DNA of 64,000 bases from Sphingobium sp. GTDB taxonomy: Bacteria; Pseudomonadota; Alphaproteobacteria; Sphingomonadales; Sphingomonadaceae. How positions within the stretch are numbered: position 1 is the first letter of the stretch; each line of letters begins with the position of its first letter. The notes beneath the pieces are model-generated. The model was not told the DNA's origin. It ran no database searches and saw only the letters and a program-made list of their open reading frames with translations. Of this stretch, positions 17,290 to 26,632 are shown piece by piece. The translations under genes were made by a program, and so were the position numbers. Where the stretch lies: positions 1-64,000 of the forward strand of contig JAGIAZ010000012.1 of assembly GCA_017744605.1 (NCBI GenBank), given 5' to 3'.

Positions 17290-18425
17290 TGGGCTTTGAA
17301 GATCGGGCCGGACGGCCGCTGCGCATTCTCGGCGTTCTCCACAGCCTGGAACCCGGCGGCGTTGAGCGCGATCTCATGCGCTTCACCAAGGCCTGGCGCG
17401 ATCGCGGCGTCGACGCGCGTATCGCGCTCGGCCGCTGGGAAGGGCTGCTGACCGAGGAAGCGCCGGACATCCCCTTCATCATCCCGCCCAAGGGCCGGCT
17501 CGCCAGGATCGAGACCGAGACGCTCTGGATGATGCAGCAGTTGCCGGCGATCGTCCGCGCCGAACGGCCGGACGTCGTGTTCATCCCCAGCAATGGCCTG
17601 ATGGCTGTCGCGGCCTGGCTCCGCCTCGTGCTCGGCAGGGCCTGCCCGCCCATCGTGGTCCGACCGAGCAACAGCCTCGACCGCAAGGACCAGGGCTGGT
17701 TCATGCGCTCGCTCGACAGGACCGTACTGCGGGCACATAGCGGCATCTATGCTGCCGCCGTCGCCATGTCGGCGCCGATGCGCGCCGAGATCATCGAGCG
17801 CATGGGACTGCCGGGCGATCGAGTCGTCACGATCAACAATGCATCGATGACCAAGGCCATTGCCGACGGGCTGGGCTCGGCGCGCGACGCCGCCGAGCGC
17901 GATCGCGCCGGCCGCCATTTCCTCGGGCTGGGCCGGCTCATGCCGCAGAAGAATTTCGGCCTGTTGCTCGACGCCTTTGCGCGGATCGCCCGCCCGCAGG
18001 ATCGCCTCACCATCGTGGGCGAAGGCGCGCTGCGCGGCGATCTCGAAGCGCAGGCTGTACGGCTCGGCATTGCCGACCGCCTCGATATGCCGGGTCACAA
18101 GGCGCCGGTCGACCCGTGGTTCGCGAATGCCGACGCCTTCGTCCTGTCCTCGGATTTCGAAGGACTGCCTGCCGTCGTCTCGGAGGCGCTTGCCGCCGGC
18201 ATCCCGACCGTCGCGACGGATTGCACAGTGGCGCTACCGGCCATGATCGAGGGGGTCGGCACGCTGGTGCCGGTCAAGGATGTCGACGCCCTGGCCAGTG
18301 CGATGGACCGGATCTGCGACGATCCGGTCGACGTTCAAGCGATGCGCGCACGCAGCGCGCAATTTACGATGGAAGCGACGGTCGAACAGTGGATCGCGTT
18401 GTTCGAACGGGTGGCCCGCAAATGA
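17289..18425 (+). CDS. GT4-family glycosyltransferase
   Basis: The 378-residue protein has the GT-B layout. The N-terminal acceptor lobe contains GVLHSLEPGGVERDLMRF. The C-terminal nucleotide-sugar lobe contains FLGLGRLMPQKNFGLLLDAFARI, LTIVGEGALRGDLE and the E-x7-E-type motif SSDFEGLPAVVSEALAAG. It would act at the inner face of the membrane, adding a sugar to a lipid or glycan acceptor. The start overlaps the upstream deacetylase stop by one base. Donor and acceptor cannot be told. Confidence 0.88.
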   Translation: MGFEDRAGRPLRILGVLHSLEPGGVERDLMRFTKAWRDRGVDARIALGRWEGLLTEEAPDIPFIIPPKGRLARIETETLWMMQQLPAIVRAERPDVVFIPSNGLMAVAAWLRLVLGRACPPIVVRPSNSLDRKDQGWFMRSLDRTVLRAHSGIYAAAVAMSAPMRAEIIERMGLPGDRVVTINNASMTKAIADGLGSARDAAERDRAGRHFLGLGRLMPQKNFGLLLDAFARIARPQDRLTIVGEGALRGDLEAQAVRLGIADRLDMPGHKAPVDPWFANADAFVLSSDFEGLPAVVSEALAAGIPTVATDCTVALPAMIEGVGTLVPVKDVDALASAMDRICDDPVDVQAMRARSAQFTMEATVEQWIALFERVARK

Positions 18426-18532
18426 AGATGCCGGACCATACAGCTTAAATTCATGCGCTTCCCAGTTAGAGCCAAGATTGCTATGGGCTCGGCGTTTGCC
18501 GTGTCGCGACGAATGAGTGTCCCCTTTTGACC

Positions 18533-19465
18533 ATGCAAATTCCCGCGCCGACCGATAGCGCCGATTCCAAGGATCCGCTGCCGCTCCCAGTGCGCCAATC
18601 CGCGATCTGGGCATGGATAACGCCTGCCTTGTCGATCGCCCTGCTCGCGGTCGTCGCCTGGCATTTCCGGCAGTTCGACTTCAACCAACTCGTGTCGGTC
18701 GTACCGCGCAATCCATTGTTCTGGGTCGTTTTCTTCGCCTATTATTTCGTCGGCACGGTCAATGAATTCCTGATCTACAAGTGGCTCTGGAAGATCCCCT
18801 TCGAGGGCCTGATCGCGCTGCTGCGCAAGAATATCAGCAACGGACTGCTCGTCGATTATCTCGGCGAAGCCTATTTCTACAGCTGGGCCCGCCGCAAGGT
18901 GAGGATGGAGGGCTCTCCCTTCGGCGCCGTCAAGGACGTCTCGATCCTCTCCGCGCTCGTCTCCAACCTGACGACGCTCGCGCTGATGGCCGCGGCCTAT
19001 CCCTATGCGCGCACGTTGCAGCTGGGCTTTTCCGGCCAGGCGCTCGCCGCCTCGATCGGCGTCATCACGCTCATTTCGACCGCCATCGTCGTCTTCGGCA
19101 AGCGCATCTTCAGCCTGAACCGCAAGCAGCTCTGGGTCATCGCCGGCATGCATTTCGGTGCCTTGGCGATCGGCAACGGCCTGCAGGCCCTCGCCTGGAA
19201 CCTCGCGCTGCCCAATGTCCCGCTCAGCATGTGGCTGCTGCTCGCCACCGCCAAGATGCTGCTCTCGCGCCTGCCGCTCATCCCCAACAAGGATGTGCTG
19301 CTGGTGGGCTTCGCGATCGTGGTCATCGGCCACGATACGCAGCTCCAGGTGCTGCTCGCCTTCATGGCGGCGCTGGTCTTCGTGACCCATCTCGTGCTGG
19401 GCGCGATCCTCGCGGTCGGCGACCTCGTGACGATCCACCCCTCGCGGCGGGAGAAGCGCGCGTGA
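18533..19465 (+). CDS. Multi-pass membrane protein, flippase-like (LPG synthase TM type)
   Basis: The roughly 310-residue protein has about eight hydrophobic segments, a soluble N-terminal 25 residues and a basic C-terminus (HPSRREKRA). The arrangement and the ISNGLLVDYLGEAYFYSWARRK loop are reminiscent of lysylphosphatidylglycerol-synthase-type membrane domains found beside glycosyltransferases, but I do not recognise a specific family. The start is ATG 18533; a TTG at 18527 is in frame. It lies between two GT4 genes on one strand and may move or build the product. Confidence 0.65.
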   Translation: MQIPAPTDSADSKDPLPLPVRQSAIWAWITPALSIALLAVVAWHFRQFDFNQLVSVVPRNPLFWVVFFAYYFVGTVNEFLIYKWLWKIPFEGLIALLRKNISNGLLVDYLGEAYFYSWARRKVRMEGSPFGAVKDVSILSALVSNLTTLALMAAAYPYARTLQLGFSGQALAASIGVITLISTAIVVFGKRIFSLNRKQLWVIAGMHFGALAIGNGLQALAWNLALPNVPLSMWLLLATAKMLLSRLPLIPNKDVLLVGFAIVVIGHDTQLQVLLAFMAALVFVTHLVLGAILAVGDLVTIHPSRREKRA

Positions 19466-19513
19466 CGCCGGCAGCGCGGCTCGCCCGCGCCGTCGCCATG
19501 GCCGTCTGAACCG

Positions 19514-20749
19514 ATGCGCATTGTCGACGTTGCCGCGTTCTACACGCCTTATGGCGGCGGCGTGAAAACCTATATCGACCGCAAGCTGCTCGCCGGGCCC
19601 GCCGCCGGGCACGAAGTCATCTGCATAGCGCCCGGCCCCGGCTATCGCACCGAGGAGCGCGGGCCCAACGCACGCGTCGTCTATCTCGAGAATCCGCAAT
19701 TCCCGCTGGATCGGCGCTACCATTATTTTCGTGACGTCGAGACACTGCACGCGACGCTCGACCAGCTCCAGCCCGACGTCGTCGAATGCTCCTCGCCCTG
19801 GCGCAGCGCGCGCTATGTCGGCGAATGGGCGGGACGCGCGCCCAGGGCCATGGTCATGCATGCCGACCCCATGTCGGCTTATGCCTATCGCTGGTTCGAT
19901 CCGCTGTTCTCCCGTCCCGTCATCGACCGGATGTTCGGCATGTTCTGGCGCCATCTGCAGCGCATGGACCGGCTCTATGACGGCGCGGTCACGACCGGCG
20001 AGGATCAGACCAACCGGCTCCTGGCGGGCGGCATGAAGCGCGTCGTTACCAATCCCATGGGCGTGCAGCCGGGGATTTTCTCGCCCGAACTGCGGGACGA
20101 GGGCCTGCGCGCGCGTCTGCTCGAGCGCTGTTCGCTCGGGCCCGAGGCGACGCTGCTGCTCGGTGCGGGCCGCCACGGGCCCGAGAAGCGCTGGCCGATG
20201 ATGATCGAGGCCGTCACGCTGGCGGGCGCCAAGGCCCCGGTCGGCCTCGTCATCGCCGGCGATGGGCGCGATCGCGCGCGCGTGGCAAGGGCGGCCGCGG
20301 ACAATCCCCATGTGCACTTGCTGACGCCGGTGTCGGACCGGCGCGAGGTCGCCAGGCTCTTCGCCAGCTGCGACGCCTTGCTGCACGGCTGCGAGGCCGA
20401 AGTCTTCTGCACGGTCGGCGGCGAGGCGCGCGCGGCCGGCCTGCCCTTGATCATGCCCGACCGCGGCGGCGCGTCGGATCATGCCAAGCTCGCGCATGGC
20501 TGGCTCTATGAGTCCGCCAATCCACGATCCGCGGCGGACGCCATTGTCGATTTCATCGAGACGCCGCGCGAACCGGTCCGCGCACGCGCCGTCGAGCTCG
20601 CGAAAAGCGTGCGGACGATCGACGAGCATTTCGCCGATCTCTTCGCTTATTATGAGGCGCTGATCGCCAATCCGGTGGTGCCGCGCCGCAATGGGCAGGC
20701 CGTCCTGCCGGCGCGCGCCGATCTCAGTTCTTTGCCAGGCCCAGCTTGA
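19514..20749 (+). CDS. GT4-family glycosyltransferase
   Basis: The 411-residue GT-B protein begins VAAFYTPYGGGVKTYIDRKL, the typical glycine-rich acceptor-lobe start. It continues with a donor lobe LLLGAGRHGPEKRWPMMIEAV, LVIAGDGRDRARV and LHGCEAEVFCTVGGEARAAGLPLI. It is probably part of the same pathway as the deacetylase, first GT4 and membrane protein. Its 3' end overlaps the convergent DUF2141 gene by 26 bases, so the two transcripts are antisense there. Confidence 0.86.
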   Translation: MRIVDVAAFYTPYGGGVKTYIDRKLLAGPAAGHEVICIAPGPGYRTEERGPNARVVYLENPQFPLDRRYHYFRDVETLHATLDQLQPDVVECSSPWRSARYVGEWAGRAPRAMVMHADPMSAYAYRWFDPLFSRPVIDRMFGMFWRHLQRMDRLYDGAVTTGEDQTNRLLAGGMKRVVTNPMGVQPGIFSPELRDEGLRARLLERCSLGPEATLLLGAGRHGPEKRWPMMIEAVTLAGAKAPVGLVIAGDGRDRARVARAAADNPHVHLLTPVSDRREVARLFASCDALLHGCEAEVFCTVGGEARAAGLPLIMPDRGGASDHAKLAHGWLYESANPRSAADAIVDFIETPREPVRARAVELAKSVRTIDEHFADLFAYYEALIANPVVPRRNGQAVLPARADLSSLPGPA

Positions 20750-21260
20750 GCAAGCTGAAATACTGCATCGGCACCGTCACCGCCTGAGGCGAGTTGCCGA
20801 CCGGGACCGCCACGTCCGCCGCCTTTGGCTTCGACCGGCCGAGATTGCCGATCCGTGGGAAGCCGGCGCCCTCATTGCCATATTCGAACTTCCGGTTGGA
20901 ATTGCGGTCATGCAGAATGCTGAGCGTATAGGTGCCCGGCCCGGGCGCGCGAATGCAGATGGTGACATCACCCGTCGCCGGAATCGGCTGCGCGACCCGC
21001 GCGAATGCCTTGCCTTCCATGACCAGCACATTGTCGTCGGCCAGGAAGTCCTTGTCGTTGTTCGGATAGAGTTCGGCGCGCAACGTGCCCTTGCGGTCCT
21101 TGAGGCCGGTGACCGTCACGATATAGGCCGATCCGCTCTCATTCGGACGGCACTTGCCCTCCGCCACGCCAAGGTCCGGCGAGGACGGGATATAACCGGG
21201 CTGGCCAGGCGCCGGAAGGGCGGCGGCAGCGGCAACCAGCAGCAAGTTCAACATCGACAT
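20724..21260 (-). CDS. DUF2141 domain-containing exported protein
   Basis: The 178-residue protein has a short signal peptide (MSMLNLLLVAAAAALPAPG). The DUF2141 beta-sandwich follows, with VTVTGLKDRKGTLRAELYP, the PGTYTLSILHDRNSNRKFEYGNEGAGFP block (quoted in parts: LHDRNSNRKFEYG) and PMQYF near the end. Function is unknown; members are periplasmic or secreted. ATG 21260 begins the signal; the frame opens at 21323. AGGAG lies about 11 bases upstream. Confidence 0.85.
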   Translation of the reverse strand: MSMLNLLLVAAAAALPAPGQPGYIPSSPDLGVAEGKCRPNESGSAYIVTVTGLKDRKGTLRAELYPNNDKDFLADDNVLVMEGKAFARVAQPIPATGDVTICIRAPGPGTYTLSILHDRNSNRKFEYGNEGAGFPRIGNLGRSKPKAADVAVPVGNSPQAVTVPMQYFSLLKLGLAKN

Positions 21261-21392
21261 CGGCAACTTCACTCCTGGGCAGTGCCTTCCGGCAGGCCCG
21301 CTAATGCACGATTGTGGCGGCAAATGGACAATGGCCGATTAGCCATGCACCCTGCCTGAACGAATGACGGCGGAAATGAGGCAAAGTCCTGC

Positions 21393-23453
21393 TTAGCCGA
21401 ACGAACGTTTTACGGTGAGGTAGATCGTGCGATGGCCGTTCCGTTCGCGATATTCCTCCTGGAACGGGTTCGGCGTCCTGCGGTCGGGCCTATAGAAATA
21501 GCGCCAGCGCTTGTTCGGGCTGTCGAGCAGATTGTCGGCGCCGAGCGTCACCGTGGTGCGCGGATTGGGCCGATATTCGACGAAGGCCGAAACGCTCGGC
21601 GAGGCATTCTGGCTGGTGTCGGTCTCGCCCAGACGGAAGTAGGTCGAACCGGTGTTGCCCGACGCCGAGACGCTCCAGGCGAACTGGCCGAGATCCTGCC
21701 GGAGCTCGCTCGTGAAGTAGAATAACGAGTTACCCGAAAAGGCGCGGCCCTGATGCGTATAGAGATCGCGCACCGACGTCTTCACATAGGAGCCGTAGAC
21801 GCTGGCCCGCATGCCCTTGAGGCCCAGGCGCGTGAGCGGCAGGTTGATATTGGTCCGTGCGATCCAGCTTTCGCCATTGCCGAGATTGCCCGGCGCATCC
21901 AGGCCGCCCGATACCGGCACGCGATCCTGCACCTGCGCGATCCAGTTATGCCCAAGCTCGATCTTGATGCGCCCGTCGCCCAGCACCGCTCGGTCGGCGC
22001 TGAACAGCAATTCCCAACTGCGCTGCGGAACAAGCTCTGCATTGCCGCCATTGCTCTGATTGACCTCGAAATTCGCCGCGCTCACGAAATCGCTGAAGTT
22101 GAGCTGGTTCACCGTACGCTTGAGGCTGAGCTGGGCGTGCCAGGCGCCCGGCGTCCAGTCGAGCGACGCCTTGGGCTTCAGGAATTTGAGCGTGCGGCGC
22201 GCGTTGGCGTCGCCCGCCACCTTGAGCCGCGAGGCCTCGTAATTGACGCCGAGATCGAGCCGCAGGTTGCCCGCGATCTTGCGCCCGGCATTGGCGAAGA
22301 CCTCGCCGCGATATTCCGACACGATGGCGTTCGCGATCGGCAGGTTGATCGCGGTCCGCGTGCCCGACGGCGCGACCGAGAAGACGCCGAGATTGCTCTT
22401 GAGGCGATTATAAGCCCCTTCCGCACCCAGTTCGACGGCCCAGCCGCCGACATTCGGATGGCTCCAGGCAAGCCGCCCCACGCGCTCCGTGCGCCAATCG
22501 TCGAAGCGCTGGAAGAAGCCATCCATCGGACTGTCGATGTGGACCACATTGCTCAGCTCATCGGTGTTGCCGCGATGCCGGTGAGTGGCCAGTGCGTTGA
22601 GCTTGATCGCGCCGCCGCCCAGGGGCCGCGTCACGTCGCCGCTCAGTTCCCATGTCCGCCAGAGATGGTCCTCATAATAGAGGCTGTCGCGGGTCGGAAC
22701 GCTGGCATCGTAAACGTTGCTCGTCTGCAGATATGTCCACTTGTCCCAATTGGACTTGCCGTTGATGTGGAAGCTCTTGTTCGGCGCTTCTTCATGAGCC
22801 CAGCCGAGCGCGAGATTCGTGAACGGCTCGGTGTTGCGGCTGAAGACCTTGCGATATTCGGTTTCCGCGCCGGACGGCAGGTTGAAGAGTCGATCGAAGC
22901 CGTCCTCGGTCACCATGCTGTAGAGCTGGTAGCTGGCCGAGGCGCTGAAGGTCGATGCGCCCTTGCGCAGGACCGCGGAAGCCGCGACCTTGGGCAACAC
23001 GCGCCCGATGAATTCGTGCTCGAGCCGGCCTTCGAGATTGCCGGCCAGACCGCCGGCTTCCGTCAGGATCACGTTGGCGACCTGCGCCTTGCCTGCGTAA
23101 TCGGCTCCGAAGGCGTTGCCCGAGGCCAGTTCGATGCGCAGCACGCGCGAAGCCGGGATGCGCGAGAGCACCGTGTCGATCGTGTCACTCTTGGAACTGG
23201 GCCGCTGGCCGTTGATGACGACATTGCCCGCAGCCTGTGCAAAGCCGCGCACCTCCGTACTGCCGCTCTCGAGCTGGAAGCCGGGCAGGCGCTGGACCAT
23301 CTGCAGCGCGTTGGAGGGAGAGAAGGTCTTGAAAAAATCGGCCTCGTAGACCGACTTGCCTTGGGTCGCCGCGTCCTGCGCCATGACCGGCTGGGCAAGA
23401 ACCAGGCACAGCCCCGCCAGCAAATAACCCGCACGCCTCACGCTGTCCCCCAT
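21393..23453 (-). CDS. TonB-dependent outer-membrane receptor (second of a tandem pair)
   Basis: The roughly 686-residue protein has a signal peptide ending VMAQ. The plug domain includes a Val-rich start around ALQMVQRLPGF, NVVINGQRPSSKSD and RIELASGNAFGADYAG. A long C-terminal barrel ends in Phe-Gly (VKRSFG). It would use TonB energy to import a substrate too large for porins. It is a paralog of the next gene and lies 83 bases downstream of it on the same strand, downstream of ligDFE, so uptake of lignin-derived aryl ethers is a reasonable guess. ATG 23453 is preferred over GTG 23462. Confidence 0.88.
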   Translation of the reverse strand: MGDSVRRAGYLLAGLCLVLAQPVMAQDAATQGKSVYEADFFKTFSPSNALQMVQRLPGFQLESGSTEVRGFAQAAGNVVINGQRPSSKSDTIDTVLSRIPASRVLRIELASGNAFGADYAGKAQVANVILTEAGGLAGNLEGRLEHEFIGRVLPKVAASAVLRKGASTFSASASYQLYSMVTEDGFDRLFNLPSGAETEYRKVFSRNTEPFTNLALGWAHEEAPNKSFHINGKSNWDKWTYLQTSNVYDASVPTRDSLYYEDHLWRTWELSGDVTRPLGGGAIKLNALATHRHRGNTDELSNVVHIDSPMDGFFQRFDDWRTERVGRLAWSHPNVGGWAVELGAEGAYNRLKSNLGVFSVAPSGTRTAINLPIANAIVSEYRGEVFANAGRKIAGNLRLDLGVNYEASRLKVAGDANARRTLKFLKPKASLDWTPGAWHAQLSLKRTVNQLNFSDFVSAANFEVNQSNGGNAELVPQRSWELLFSADRAVLGDGRIKIELGHNWIAQVQDRVPVSGGLDAPGNLGNGESWIARTNINLPLTRLGLKGMRASVYGSYVKTSVRDLYTHQGRAFSGNSLFYFTSELRQDLGQFAWSVSASGNTGSTYFRLGETDTSQNASPSVSAFVEYRPNPRTTVTLGADNLLDSPNKRWRYFYRPDRRTPNPFQEEYRERNGHRTIYLTVKRSFG

Positions 23454-23521
23454 CCTGTACACCTGTTCGACCGCTCTGATGGCGTCTGTTCAGGAGCGGT
23501 AACCGGGCCAGTTGACTCTGT

Positions 23522-23537
23522 CACCCGATTTCGGGTG
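23522..23537 (-). terminator. Hairpin between the two receptor genes
   Basis: CACCCG and CGGGTG form a 6-bp stem around ATTT immediately after the stop of the first receptor. There is no T-tract on the minus strand, so it may only attenuate or stabilise the transcript between the paralogs. Confidence 0.3.
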
Positions 23538-23544
23538 CAACGCG

Positions 23545-25641
23545 TCAGCCGAAGCTGTGCTTGATCGAGAGATAGACTCGACGGTGCATCGATCGCTCGC
23601 GATATTCTTGCCGCACCGGATGGAGCGAGGAGCGGTCGGGCGAATAGAAATAGCGCCAGCGCTTGGTCGGTAGATTGCCGATATTGGTGATGCCGAAGGT
23701 AATGGTGCTGCGCGGATGCGGCCGATATTCCGTGAACATCCCGATTGTGACCGACGCGGGGTTGTTGTTGTCGGTCTCGGTCCGCCGATAGGTGGTCGCG
23801 CCCGAGTTCCCCTCCGTCTGCAGGCCCCAGGCAAAGCGCCCCAGATCCTGCCGAAATTCGGAGGAGAACACGAACATCTTCTCACCCGAGAAGGGCCGGT
23901 CCAATCCGGTATAGGGATCCTGCACCTTGCTATCCAGATACGTACCCTTGAAACTGAGCCGACCGCCTTTGATGCCGAAGCGCGCGAGGGGCAGGTCGAC
24001 ATTCAGCCGACCGATCCACTGACGGCCGCTGCCCAGGTTGCCGGGTGCATCGAAGCCGCCGGGCGTCGGCACGCGATCCTGCACTTGGAAAATGCGGTTA
24101 TAGCCGAGTTCAGCCTTGATCCGCCCTGCGCCCAGGATCGCGCGGTCGGCGCTCAGCAGCAATTCCCATGCCCGCTGCGGCAACAGGTCGGCATTGCCGC
24201 CATCGAACTGGTTGGCCGTAAAGCTGGCTCCGCTCACAAAGTCCGTGAAGTCGAGCTGCGCTACCGTCCGCTCGGCGCTGAACTGCGCATGCCAGCCGCC
24301 GCCCGACCAGTCGACCGAGGCCTTGGGCTTGAGGAACCGGAGTGAGCGCCGCACGCTGGCATCGCCTGCGACCTTGAGCCGCGAGGCCTCATATTTGAGC
24401 CCGAGGTCGAGCCGCAGGGCGGGCACGATGAACCGGCCGGCATTGACGAAGGTTTCGACGCGATATTCCGTCACAACGGCATCGTCGATCGGAAGATCGA
24501 TCTGGGCATAGTGCTCATTCGCGTCGATTTCGAACAGGTTGAGGTCACTTTCGAGGCGGTTGAAGGCCCCCTCCGCGCCGATCTCGACGGACCAGCCGCC
24601 CAGATCGCGGCGACTCCAGGCGAGGCGGGCGATGCGCTCGTCGCGCCAGTCATATTGGGCCTTGTATGATCCGCCCTGGAGCTGGCCGGAGATGCGCTGG
24701 GTCAGCGTGTCCAGATTCTTGCGGTAACGGTGCGTCGCGAGAAGATTGAGCTTGATCGCTCCGCCGCCAAGCGGTCGCGTGACATCGCCGCTCAGTTCGA
24801 ACGGATACCAGAGGTGGTGCTCCTGGTAGAGGTCGTCATGCCGGGGCGCGGCGACCGGCTGCACGTCATAGGTCTGGTGCACGCGCCAGGCGTCGACGAT
24901 GAGCCTGCCGTTGACATGAATGTTGCGATCGGCGGCTTCCTCCAGCGCCCAGCCAAGTGCGAGCGTATGATAGGGTTCGGACTGGCGGCGCGCCTTATAG
25001 CTATATTCGATGAGATTGCCCGAAGGCTGGCCGGTGATCCGGTCGAACCCCTCGTTGGAATCGTTCGCCTTCAGCTGGTAGCTGAGCGAAGCGTTGAAGG
25101 TGGATGCTCCCGTACGCAGCACGAAGGACGCCGCCGCGGTGGGCAGGAGCCTCCCGGTATATTCCCGATCGATCCGCCCTTCCAGCGTACCCGCGAGACC
25201 GCCGGCGTCGGTCAAAACGACATTGGCGACCTGCGGGTTGCCGGCATAGTCCGATCCGAACGCGTTGCCCGACGCCAGCTCGATGCGCAGGATGCGCGAG
25301 GCGGGAATGCGTGCGAGGACGCTGCTGAGGTCGTCGCTCTTCGAGCTGGGCCGCTGGCCATTGATGACGACATTCCCTGCGGCCTGGCCGAAGCCGCGCA
25401 CCTCGGCATTGCCGGCATCGAGCGCGAAGCCGGGCACGCGCTGGATCATCTGCAAGGCATTGGTGGGCGAGTAGGCGCGGAAATAGGCGGCATCGAAGAC
25501 GATGCGACCCTGCGCATCCTCCGCCTGTGCGAAAAGAGGCTGCACAGGCGAGATGGCAGCGCCAGCCGCAAGCAGCACCCATCCGTGCCTCAAGCGCAGT
25601 TCTCCCGACCAGTCGATCCCGCACACGCACCCATTGCGCAT
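23545..25641 (-). CDS. TonB-dependent outer-membrane receptor (first of a tandem pair)
   Basis: The 698-residue protein has a signal (LLAAGAAISPVQPLFAQ) and a plug with ALQMIQRVPGFALDAG, NVVINGQRPSSKSD and RIELASGNAFGSDYAG. Its long beta-barrel ends IKHSFG. It shares most plug motifs with its tandem neighbour but diverges in the extracellular-loop regions, suggesting different ligands. The stretch before the signal (about 17 residues) may mean a later start than 25641. It begins 84 bases after the ligE stop and may be in the same transcript. Confidence 0.87.
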   Translation of the reverse strand: MRNGCVCGIDWSGELRLRHGWVLLAAGAAISPVQPLFAQAEDAQGRIVFDAAYFRAYSPTNALQMIQRVPGFALDAGNAEVRGFGQAAGNVVINGQRPSSKSDDLSSVLARIPASRILRIELASGNAFGSDYAGNPQVANVVLTDAGGLAGTLEGRIDREYTGRLLPTAAASFVLRTGASTFNASLSYQLKANDSNEGFDRITGQPSGNLIEYSYKARRQSEPYHTLALGWALEEAADRNIHVNGRLIVDAWRVHQTYDVQPVAAPRHDDLYQEHHLWYPFELSGDVTRPLGGGAIKLNLLATHRYRKNLDTLTQRISGQLQGGSYKAQYDWRDERIARLAWSRRDLGGWSVEIGAEGAFNRLESDLNLFEIDANEHYAQIDLPIDDAVVTEYRVETFVNAGRFIVPALRLDLGLKYEASRLKVAGDASVRRSLRFLKPKASVDWSGGGWHAQFSAERTVAQLDFTDFVSGASFTANQFDGGNADLLPQRAWELLLSADRAILGAGRIKAELGYNRIFQVQDRVPTPGGFDAPGNLGSGRQWIGRLNVDLPLARFGIKGGRLSFKGTYLDSKVQDPYTGLDRPFSGEKMFVFSSEFRQDLGRFAWGLQTEGNSGATTYRRTETDNNNPASVTIGMFTEYRPHPRSTITFGITNIGNLPTKRWRYFYSPDRSSLHPVRQEYRERSMHRRVYLSIKHSFG

Positions 25642-25724
25642 CCGGATCAGCCGAAGGGGTATCGGGTCGCGTAAAACCCGTCACGTTCATTGTAAGGCGG
25701 AGCCGGGATGCGCGCCCGGCGTTC

Positions 25725-26570
25725 TCAATCCGCCCTTGCCGCCTGCCGCTCGGGCATTTTCGTCGTTTGCGGACCCTTGTTGACGCCCTGCCCGCCCGCG
25801 CCGGCGGGGCCGGTCACCTTGACGAACGGCTCCGGATCGCCGGGCCGCAGCTTCAGGCCGAAAAGCGGGTTCATGCCCGGATGCCGCCCCAGCCCGTCGA
25901 ACAGGTCGAAGCCGCGGTCGAGCCAATCCCGCAGCGGATCGTCGTCGGTCAGCGGCGGCGTCGTCGCGACCGAGGCGCACCACAGGAAGCTCGACATCGC
26001 CGAGTAATCGGCGAAATTGGGCTGGTCGCCGCCCAGCCATTTCGTCTCGCCGAGGATCTTGCGCAGCGGCTCCAGCGTCGGCGGCACGAGCGGCAGCCGA
26101 TCCTCGCGGCCCGCCTGCACATCCTCCAGCTTTTGCCCGCCGAGGAACCACTGCTCGCGGCTCCAGCGCACATAGTCGCGGTCGCAGGGCAGCGAGAGGT
26201 CGTGATAGTCGAGCATATAGCAGCGGAACCATGGCCCCACCGCGGTCGACCAGATCCAGTTGTCGAGGAACTTCATGAGGTTCTTCTGCGCCTCGCCCTG
26301 GAAGAGCATCGGCCGGTCCGGATATGTCTCGTCGAGATATTCGGCGATGACCCAGCTATCGAGGATCCATTCGCCATCATCGACAATGACCGGGCAGCGC
26401 GCGGACTTGCCGCCGGTGCGCTCCTCAATCCCGGTAAAGCCGCCGGGCACGATGTCGACGTCGAAGCCCTTGTGCGCCAGCGCATATTTGGTGCGCCACA
26501 CATAGGGGCTGATCGTGCAGCCGCTTTCGAGCTGCAGGTCATAAAGGGTGATTATGTTGTTCCTGGCCAT
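25725..26570 (-). CDS. ligE: Glutathione S-transferase beta-etherase LigE (or close relative LigP)
   Basis: LigE cleaves the beta-O-4 aryl ether of alpha-keto lignin dimers with glutathione, releasing a phenol and a glutathione adduct. The 281-residue product matches the LigE/LigP line closely as I remember it: ITLYDLQLESGCTISPYVWR, KYALAHKGFDVDIVPGGFTG, WVIAEYLDETYPDRPMLF, WSREQWFLGGQKLEDVQAG and DWLDRGFDLFDGLGRHPGM. Length and C-terminal tail also fit. The thioredoxin-like N-domain is about 1-90 and the helical C-domain follows. ATG 26570 is chosen over 26606 because MARNN is the family start. It is third in ligD-ligF-ligE. Confidence 0.92.
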   Translation of the reverse strand: MARNNIITLYDLQLESGCTISPYVWRTKYALAHKGFDVDIVPGGFTGIEERTGGKSARCPVIVDDGEWILDSWVIAEYLDETYPDRPMLFQGEAQKNLMKFLDNWIWSTAVGPWFRCYMLDYHDLSLPCDRDYVRWSREQWFLGGQKLEDVQAGREDRLPLVPPTLEPLRKILGETKWLGGDQPNFADYSAMSSFLWCASVATTPPLTDDDPLRDWLDRGFDLFDGLGRHPGMNPLFGLKLRPGDPEPFVKVTGPAGAGGQGVNKGPQTTKMPERQAARAD

Positions 26571-26632
26571 AAAACGTACCCACCCGAATAGACCGTTCGT
26601 CAGCATGAACGGATTTTAGCTATTCTCTTGCC

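Noticed and set aside
18335-20629. 764-residue minus-strand ORF
   Set aside because: It lies opposite two GT4 genes and the membrane protein; its His/Arg/Asp-rich composition is that of an antisense shadow in GC-rich DNA.
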